Source: an uncultured Prevotella sp.
Lineage (GTDB): Bacteria; Bacteroidota; Bacteroidia; Bacteroidales; Bacteroidaceae
Length of the DNA: 40,381 bases
Assembly: GCA_934217675.1 (NCBI GenBank)
Contig: CAKQCV010000019.1
Coordinates: 1 to 40,381, forward strand
Reading direction: 5' to 3'
Under the pieces are notes generated by a model. The model made no database searches, was not told the origin of the DNA, and saw nothing but the letters and a program-made list of their open reading frames with translations. Positions 35,424-40,381 of the stretch are shown here, piece after piece. A program made the translations under genes and the position numbers. The number at the start of each line of letters is the position of its first letter. Positions within the stretch are counted from its first letter, which is position 1.

Positions 35424-36491
35424 ATGAAGAAGTACAATTTTAATGCAGGACCATCAATCCTTCCGAGAGAAGTAATTGAAAACACGGCAAACCAGATTTT
35501 AGACTTTAATGGAAGTGGCTTGTCTTTGGCAGAAATCAGTCATAGAGCAAAGGATTTTCAGCCTGTTGTTGACGAAGCCATGTCTCTTGTAAAAGAATTG
35601 TTGAACGTGCCAGAAGGTTATTCAGTACTGTTTCTTGGTGGCGGAGCATCATTGGAATTTTGTATGGTGCCTTATAACTTCCTTGTTAAGAAAGCAGCGT
35701 ATCTGAACACTGGTACATGGTCGAAAAAAGCAATAAAAGAGGCAAAACTGTTTGGCGAAGTTGTTGAGGTTGCGTCTTCTGCTGATGCTAATTTCACATT
35801 TATACCTAAAGATTGGACTTGTCCTTCTGATTGTGACTATCTACATGTGACAACCAATAATACAATCTATGGAACAGAAATGCGTTATGATATAGATGCA
35901 CCAATTCCTCTTATTGGCGATATGTCTTCAGATATATTTAGTCGTCCGGTAGATGTAGCAAAATATGATTGCATATATGCAGGCGCACAGAAAAACCTTT
36001 CGATGGCAGGTGTTACTCTTGTTATTGTTAAAGACTCTGCGTTAGGTCGTGTTGAGCGTCCTATACCTACAATGCTTGACTACAGAACACACGTAGAAAA
36101 AGGAAGTATGTTCAACACTCCTCCTGTAGTTCCTATCTATACTGCACTTGAAACATTACGCTGGATAAAGAAAAACGGCGGTGTTGAGGCTATGGACAAG
36201 AAAGCACACGAGAGAGCAGAAATATTGTATGCAGAAATTGACAGAAACAAGCTGTTCCGTGGAACTGTAGCAAAGGAAGACCGCTCATTGATGAATATAT
36301 GCTTTGTGATGAACGATGAATACAAGGATTTGGAAAAGCCATTCCTGGAGTATGCCACAGCACAAGGTATGGTAGGAATAAAGGGGCACCGTTCTGTTGG
36401 AGGCTTCCGTGCAAGTTGCTACAATGCAATGAGCGTTGAGGGTGTCAAGGCATTAGTAAAATGCATGCAAGATTTTGAGTCACTTCATTGA
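35424..36491 (+). CDS. serC: Phosphoserine aminotransferase
   Basis: This 355-aa PLP enzyme converts 3-phosphohydroxypyruvate and glutamate to phosphoserine. It has the family start [14 protein letters not shown], the [10 protein letters not shown] segment, [17 protein letters not shown], the PLP-lysine site [17 protein letters not shown] (Lys near 192) and the terminal [15 protein letters not shown]. Length is standard. It heads serC-serA-DUF1015-YigZ, transcribed from a good promoter. The enzyme also serves pyridoxal phosphate synthesis in some bacteria; context here favours serine. Confidence 0.97.
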   Translation: MKKYNFNAGPSILPREVIENTANQILDFNGSGLSLAEISHRAKDFQPVVDEAMSLVKELLNVPEGYSVLFLGGGASLEFCMVPYNFLVKKAAYLNTGTWSKKAIKEAKLFGEVVEVASSADANFTFIPKDWTCPSDCDYLHVTTNNTIYGTEMRYDIDAPIPLIGDMSSDIFSRPVDVAKYDCIYAGAQKNLSMAGVTLVIVKDSALGRVERPIPTMLDYRTHVEKGSMFNTPPVVPIYTALETLRWIKKNGGVEAMDKKAHERAEILYAEIDRNKLFRGTVAKEDRSLMNICFVMNDEYKDLEKPFLEYATAQGMVGIKGHRSVGGFRASCYNAMSVEGVKALVKCMQDFESLH

Positions 36492-36502
36492 TATACATAT
36501 TT

Positions 36503-36553
36503 AATGCAGTGTTCTATCATACAAGAAAATGAATGTATGATAGAACATGCATT
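36503..36553 (+). promoter_or_regulatory. Large hairpin between serC and serA
   Basis: A perfect 14-bp stem (36510-36523 with 36534-36547) closes a 10-nt loop. After a single bulged G (36509) it continues with AATGCA/TGCATT for 6 more bp. No T tract follows, so it is not a classical terminator. It may stabilise the serC message, set the serC:serA ratio, or be an operator. Confidence 0.75.
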
Positions 36554-36580
36554 GTAATGATTAAACCAAAAAGAGTCACT

Positions 36581-37501
36581 ATGAAAATTCTTATAGCTAC
36601 AGAAAAGCCATTTGCTCCGGTTGCAGTAAATGGTATAAAAAATGAAATAGAAAGTGCAGGAAATGAACTTTATATTCTTGAAAAGTATACTGAAAAGGGT
36701 CAGCTACTTAAAGCTGTAGAAAATGTAGATGCCATTATAGTCCGTTCTGACAAGATTACTCCAGAAGTGGTTGATGCTGCAAAGGAACTGAAAATTGTTG
36801 TGCGTGCAGGTGCCGGTTATGACAATATAGATATTTCGTATGCAAAGAGCAAAGGCATTGTTGTAGAAAACACACCAGGACAAAATTCAAATGCTGTTGC
36901 AGAGCTTGTTTTCGGTCTTCTTGTATACACTGTGAGAAATTTCTATAACGGCAAAGCAGGAACAGAACTGAAAGGAAAGAAATTAGGTATCCTTGCTTTT
37001 GGAAATGTAGGAAGAAACGTGGCTCGCATTGCCAAGGGATTTGGGATGGATGTATATGCTTATGATGCCTTTTGCCCGAAAGAAGCTATAGAAAGTGCAG
37101 GTGTGCATGCGGTAGAAAACCAAGAAGAGCTGTTCTCCACATGTGATATAGTGTCTTTACATATACCTGCCACTGCAGAGACAAAGCAAAGCATAAATGC
37201 ATCTCTTGTGAGCAAGATGAAAAAAAATGCAATCCTTGTAAACACTGCCCGTAAAGAGGTTATAAACGAGCCAGAGTTGCTTGATGTACTGTTGGAACGC
37301 ACAGATTTGAAGTATATAACAGATATAAAGCCAGATATGGACAGCGAATTTTCGTCAAAGTTGGAAGGGAGATATTTCAGCACACCGAAAAAAATGGGTG
37401 CCCAGACAGCCGAAGCCAACATCAATGCCGGTATAGCAGCGGCAAAACAGATAAATGCCTTCTTTAAAGACGGATGCACGAAATATCAGGTGAACAAATA
37501 A
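36581..37501 (+). CDS. serA: 3-Phosphoglycerate dehydrogenase, short form with Lys in place of the catalytic His
   Basis: This 306-aa NAD-dependent enzyme oxidises 3-phosphoglycerate in the first step of serine synthesis. It has a catalytic fold with VVRAGAGYDNIDI, the NAD-binding LGILAFGNVGRNVARIA and NTARKEVINE with the active-site Arg. It has no ACT or intervening domain, so it is the short type III form. Where most members have PHxGA, it reads PKKMGAQT, with Lys271 in the His position. This fits the Lys-type enzymes described for Entamoeba and related Bacteroides proteins. The start at 36581 (MKILIATEKPF) is chosen over in-frame ATGs at 36533, buried in the hairpin, and 36557. Confidence 0.92.
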   Translation: MKILIATEKPFAPVAVNGIKNEIESAGNELYILEKYTEKGQLLKAVENVDAIIVRSDKITPEVVDAAKELKIVVRAGAGYDNIDISYAKSKGIVVENTPGQNSNAVAELVFGLLVYTVRNFYNGKAGTELKGKKLGILAFGNVGRNVARIAKGFGMDVYAYDAFCPKEAIESAGVHAVENQEELFSTCDIVSLHIPATAETKQSINASLVSKMKKNAILVNTARKEVINEPELLDVLLERTDLKYITDIKPDMDSEFSSKLEGRYFSTPKKMGAQTAEANINAGIAAAKQINAFFKDGCTKYQVNK

Positions 37502-37543
37502 AAGATATAAATTATATATAATCAAATAATTTTTAATAGACGT

Positions 37544-38791
37544 ATGGCAAAAGTTAAACCTTTTAGAGGTTTCAGACCTCCTAAAAATTTGGTAGAACAA
37601 GTAGAGTCTCGCCCATATGACGTGCTTAACTCTGAAGAAGCAAGAGAAGAGGCAGGCAACAACGAAAAAAGCCTCTATCACATAATAAAACCCGAAATAG
37701 ATTTTGAACCAGGCACAAGTGAATACGACCCACGCGTTTACGAGAAAGCTGCTGCCAACTTCAAGAAGTTCAAGGAAAACGGTTGGCTTGTTCAAGATTC
37801 AGAGGAGCATTATTATATTTATGCCCAAACTATGAACAACAAAACACAATATGGAATAGTGTTGGGCGCATACGTGGATGACTATTTGAATGGAGTTATA
37901 AAAAAGCATGAGCTGACAAGGCGTGATAAAGAAGAAGACCGAATGAAGCATGTGCGAGTATGCAATGCAAACATAGAGCCAGTATTCTTTGCTTATCCTG
38001 ACAATGAAAAGTTGAATGCCCTGCTTAACAAATATGCAGCATTAGCTCCAGAGTATGACTTTATCGCACCGATAGATGGATTCAGACATCAATTCTGGAT
38101 TGTATCAGATAAAGACGACATAAAACTCATAACCGACGAATTTGCTGCAATGCCAGCTTTGTATATAGCTGACGGGCACCATCGTTCAGCTGCAGCAGCC
38201 CTCGTTGGAGCGGAGAAAGCAAAACAGAATCCTAACCATAACGGCACTGAAGAGTATAACTATTTTATGGCTGTATGCTTCCAGGCATCACAACTCACGA
38301 TTCTTGATTACAACCGTGTGGTTAACGACTTGAACGGATATTCAAAAGAAGAACTGCTGAAAGCTCTTGAGCAAGACTTCGTTGTAGAGAAAAAAGGAAA
38401 AGACATCTACAGACCAGAGGAACTTCACAACTTCTCCATGTATATTGGCGGAGAATGGTATAAGCTGACAGCTCGTAGGGGAACGTATGATGAAAATGAC
38501 CCGATTGGAGTCCTTGATGTTGATATCTCAAGCCGGCTTATATTCAACAAGCTATTGGGAATCAAGGATTTCCGCTCCGACAAGAGAATTGATTTCGTAG
38601 GAGGTCTTCGTGGACTTGAAGAACTGAAGAACAGAGTAGATTCAGGCGAAATGAAGATGGCTTTAGCTTTATACCCTGTAACCATGAAGCAAATCATGAA
38701 TATAGCAGACAGTGGCAAGATTATGCCTCCTAAGGCAACATGGTTTGAACCAAAACTTCGTTCAGGTCTTATAATACACGAACTTGTTTAA
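37544..38791 (+). CDS. DUF1015 family protein in the serine operon
   Basis: This 415-aa cytosolic protein matches the DUF1015 pattern: an N-terminal VKPFRGFRPPKNLVEQVESRPYDVLN, an acidic YDPRVYEKAAANF region, the central motif YIADGHHRSAAA (D210-R214), and a C-terminal HELV ending. The biochemical function is unknown to me. The DGHHR motif recalls the nucleotide-binding turn of ParB/sulfiredoxin-fold proteins, a group that includes free-serine kinases, but that is only inference. It lies 42 bp after serA and 12 bp before the YigZ gene. Constant company with serC and serA in Bacteroidetes, as I recall it, supports a role near serine metabolism. Confidence 0.88.
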   Translation: MAKVKPFRGFRPPKNLVEQVESRPYDVLNSEEAREEAGNNEKSLYHIIKPEIDFEPGTSEYDPRVYEKAAANFKKFKENGWLVQDSEEHYYIYAQTMNNKTQYGIVLGAYVDDYLNGVIKKHELTRRDKEEDRMKHVRVCNANIEPVFFAYPDNEKLNALLNKYAALAPEYDFIAPIDGFRHQFWIVSDKDDIKLITDEFAAMPALYIADGHHRSAAAALVGAEKAKQNPNHNGTEEYNYFMAVCFQASQLTILDYNRVVNDLNGYSKEELLKALEQDFVVEKKGKDIYRPEELHNFSMYIGGEWYKLTARRGTYDENDPIGVLDVDISSRLIFNKLLGIKDFRSDKRIDFVGGLRGLEELKNRVDSGEMKMALALYPVTMKQIMNIADSGKIMPPKATWFEPKLRSGLIIHELV

Positions 38792-38803
38792 TAAGCAAAT
38801 ATT

Positions 38804-39391
38804 TTGGAAGATACTTACAAAACGATAACTAAAAAAATAGGCGAGGGGTTTTACAGTGAGAAGCGTAGTAAATTCCTCGCCTTTGCACATCATGTAGAAA
38901 CAGTTGATGAAGTAAAGGAGATAGTGCAGAAATACAAAAAGAAATATTACGATGCCCGGCATGTGTGTTATGCCTATATGCTTGGTGCGGAGTGTTGCAA
39001 ATACAAGGCAAATGACGATGGAGAGCCAAGCAGCACGGCAGGAAAACCGATATTGGGACAAATACTCTCAAATGAGCTGACAAATATATTGATTGTCGTG
39101 ATAAGATATTATGGAGGTGTAAACCTGGGTACAGGCGGACTTATTGTTGCCTACCGTACGGCAGCAGCCGATTGCATAGAGCATTGCGAAATAAACGAAT
39201 GTTTTGTAGAAGAAGAAGTCCGTTTCAGCTTTCCCTATGTCATGATGAACGGTGTTATGAAAATAGTAAAGACAATGGAACCGAAAATAGTATCGCAAGA
39301 ATACGACAACACCTGCACCATAGTGCTTTCCATACGCAAGTCAAAAGCAGAAGAACTTAGAAATAAACTCAATGGCTTGTCCTTTTCCTGA
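38804..39391 (+). CDS. YigZ/IMPACT family protein, TTG start
   Basis: This 195-aa protein has the family N-terminus (KKIGEGFYSEKRSKFLAFAH), the signature ARHVCYAYMLG followed by DDGEPSSTAGKPIL (about residues 70-83), the VVIRYYGGVNLGTGGL block and a C-terminal ferredoxin-like domain. YigZ and eukaryotic IMPACT are linked to translation control, but the bacterial role is not settled. The reading frame has no ATG before the conserved part, and the TTG at 38804 gives the expected MEDTYKTI-type start, so I accept TTG. It is the last gene of the serC operon, 12 bp after DUF1015. Confidence 0.9.
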   Translation: MEDTYKTITKKIGEGFYSEKRSKFLAFAHHVETVDEVKEIVQKYKKKYYDARHVCYAYMLGAECCKYKANDDGEPSSTAGKPILGQILSNELTNILIVVIRYYGGVNLGTGGLIVAYRTAAADCIEHCEINECFVEEEVRFSFPYVMMNGVMKIVKTMEPKIVSQEYDNTCTIVLSIRKSKAEELRNKLNGLSFS

Positions 39392-39432
39392 TTAAACACA
39401 TATACATTTGTATTATTCAGATAGCAAAAATA

Positions 39433-39464
39433 GGTATATGGGCATTGTTCTTTCTGCCCATACC
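39433..39464. other. Hairpin in the gap after the YigZ gene
   Basis: The 3' arm TGCCCATACC (39455-39464) pairs with GGTA-TGGGCA (39433-39444, two bases bulged). A T-rich tail exists only on the minus strand, so I cannot call it a plus-strand terminator. The remaining gap to 39530 shows no gene. Confidence 0.5.
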
Positions 39465-39530
39465 CCATAAAAAAAGTGTTTCCTACTTATAAAAATACCA
39501 ATAAATGAGTATCGGAACAATTTTTTTTTA

Positions 39531-39538
39531 TACCTTTG
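39531..39538 (+). promoter_or_regulatory. Candidate promoter of the scaffold-like gene
   Basis: TACCTTTG matches TAnnTTTG. No TTTG is visible 19 nt upstream; a T9 tract lies directly before it. The transcript would start near 39545 and carry a leader of about 100 nt with a hairpin (39573-39579 with 39583-39589). Confidence 0.55.
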
Positions 39539-39647
39539 TAGTCGAAAAAAGAAAGATGTAGGACACACGTCTCCATACAGATTGTATGGTGAGAATGGTA
39601 TCAAGTCTTTTTGTCTATATAGGATTTATACAATTAATATAAATAAT

Positions 39648-40349
39648 ATGATTTATTCAACAGAAGTAAAGAACATGTGTGTTGTGGCTAAAGGTCCCAA
39701 CCACGGACCTGCACCTATCCCAGAAGAAGGAAAGTGGGTCTATGCAAAAGAAATTAAGGATATTTCCGGTTATACTCATGGTGTGGGTTGGTGTGCTCCT
39801 CAGCAGGGCGCTTGCAAATTGTCTTTGAATGTAAAAGACGGTGTTATCCAAGAAGCTCTTGTTGAGACAATTGGCTGTACAGGTATGACACACTCTGCTG
39901 CCATGGCATCCGAGATTCTACCAGGAAAAACAATTCTTGAAGCTTTGAATACCGACCTTGTTTGTGATGCTATCAACACAGCAATGCGCGAGCTTTTCCT
40001 TCAGATCGTTTACGGTCGTACACAGAGTGCTTTCTCTGAGGGTGGTTTAACTATCGGTGCCGGTCTTGAAGACCTCGGCAAAGGACTCCGTTCACAAACT
40101 GGTACTCTCTATGGCACTGTAGCAAAAGGCACACGTTATCTTGAGTTGACAGAGGGCTATATAACAAAGCAGTTCCTTGACAAAGACAGCCAGGTAATTG
40201 GCTACGAGTATGTTCATCTTGGCAAGATGATGGAAGCAATCAAAAACGGTATGGACGCTAACGAGGCAGTGAAGAAATTTACAGGTTCGTATGGTCGTAC
40301 AACCGCTGAGCAGGGTGTTGTTAAAGCAATTGATCCACGTAAAGAATAA
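39648..40349 (+). CDS. IscU/NifU-like iron-sulfur scaffold-type protein
   Basis: From the ATG at 39648 this is a 233-aa protein. Residues 54-100 follow the IscU core: GACKLSLNVKDGVIQEALVE aligns with the first scaffold strand, and IGCTGMTHSAAMASEILPGK, then TILEAL, with the IscU GCGS...GKT..EAL block. Cys49, Cys56, Cys77 and Cys106 could form a cluster site, although the first cysteine sits in WCAPQQGAC rather than a normal IscU motif. The C-terminal 120 residues (GGLTIGAGLEDLG, GYEYVHLGKMMEAI, GSYGRTTAEQG) are not in IscU. I recall this type paired with a GGGtGRT-family gene in anaerobes. The in-frame ATG at 39582 lies inside the leader hairpin and its added residues look non-coding. Function is inferred. 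Confidence 0.8.
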   Translation: MIYSTEVKNMCVVAKGPNHGPAPIPEEGKWVYAKEIKDISGYTHGVGWCAPQQGACKLSLNVKDGVIQEALVETIGCTGMTHSAAMASEILPGKTILEALNTDLVCDAINTAMRELFLQIVYGRTQSAFSEGGLTIGAGLEDLGKGLRSQTGTLYGTVAKGTRYLELTEGYITKQFLDKDSQVIGYEYVHLGKMMEAIKNGMDANEAVKKFTGSYGRTTAEQGVVKAIDPRKE

Positions 40350-40350
40350 T

Positions 40351-40356
40351 AAGGAG
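40351..40356 (+). promoter_or_regulatory. Strong Shine-Dalgarno sequence before the last gene
   Basis: AAGGAG lies 10 nt upstream of the ATG at 40367. Such a site is uncommon for this window, where most genes have A/T-rich upstream regions instead. Confidence 0.7.
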
Positions 40357-40366
40357 ATACACAACT

Positions 40367-40381
40367 ATGATTAGAAAAGTA
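40367..40381 (+). CDS. Start of a gene cut by the window edge
   Basis: Only ATG ATT AGA AAA GTA (MIRKV) is visible, with a strong Shine-Dalgarno sequence, 17 bp after the stop of the scaffold-like gene. The position fits the partner I would expect (GGGtGRT family), but five residues cannot prove it. Confidence 0.5.

Noticed and set aside
36533..36580. N-terminal extension of SerA from ATG at 36533
   Set aside because: The ATG is inside a 20-bp hairpin and the added residues have no counterpart in the family; MKILIATEKPF is the normal start.
39582..39647. N-terminal extension of the scaffold-like protein
   Set aside because: The ATG lies in the leader hairpin and the extra 22 residues do not resemble a signal or family sequence.
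1..40381. tRNA genes, rRNA, CRISPR arrays, insertion sequences, phage genes
   Set aside because: I looked for T-loop motifs, regularly spaced repeats, transposase or integrase motifs and saw none. A tRNAscan-SE and ISfinder search would settle this.

Overview
The window reads as chromosomal core sequence from an anaerobic, host- or gut-associated member of the Bacteroidales, most likely Prevotellaceae. The reasons are: several Bacteroidetes-type promoters (TTTG, 19 nt, TAnnTTTG); few Shine-Dalgarno sequences; a pyruvate:ferredoxin oxidoreductase and a sodium-pump decarboxylase module; a dipeptidyl peptidase III with an HECLGH site; a Bacteroidetes-type BamD / RNA polymerase omega / DUF4293 trio; and a Lys-type 3-phosphoglycerate dehydrogenase. 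I saw no rRNA, tRNA, CRISPR array, phage or transposase gene. The species is not determinable from what I can see.

Layout. 1-8.5 kb (+): nifJ, an AspT/YidE-type antiporter, then the gamma, biotin-carrier and beta subunits of a Na+-translocating decarboxylase. The carboxyltransferase (alpha) gene is absent from this operon. 8.5-9.2 kb (+): an atypical orphan LuxR/NarL-type regulator. 12.6-9.2 kb (-): rsmG, a metallo-beta-lactamase-fold hydrolase, ruvC and a ModF-like double ABC ATPase. 12.6-13.0 kb is a 420-bp gap. 13.0-15.7 kb (+): a 76-aa protein of unknown function, then hrpB. 25.3-15.8 kb (-): uvrB; pyrG-yidC; a secreted S9 peptidase followed by an MFS transporter. 25.5-27.2 kb (+): bamD, rpoZ-like, DUF4293. 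27.3-30.4 kb (+): a small AraC-type regulator, DPP III and an AlkD-like protein. 30.5-33.2 kb (+): purA-hisS. 33.3-35.3 kb (+): a secreted SGNH acetylesterase with a truncated pectinesterase start at its C-terminus, and a phytase-like esterase protein. 35.4-39.4 kb (+): serC-serA-DUF1015-YigZ. 39.5 kb to the end (+): an IscU-like scaffold and the first codons of a partner gene.

Functionally, the window joins anaerobic pyruvate and decarboxylation metabolism, amino-acid and peptide use (AspT, S9 peptidase, MFS, DPP III, serine synthesis), envelope biogenesis (YidC, BamD) and DNA repair or processing (RuvC, UvrB, AlkD, HrpB). Most of it is housekeeping. The least explained parts are the scaffold-like gene at the right end with its partner and leader, the serCA-DUF1015 operon, the lamin-tail/OadG fusion, the clipped pectinesterase remnant, the 76-aa protein with its long upstream gap, and two large palindromes (19514-19617 and 36503-36553).
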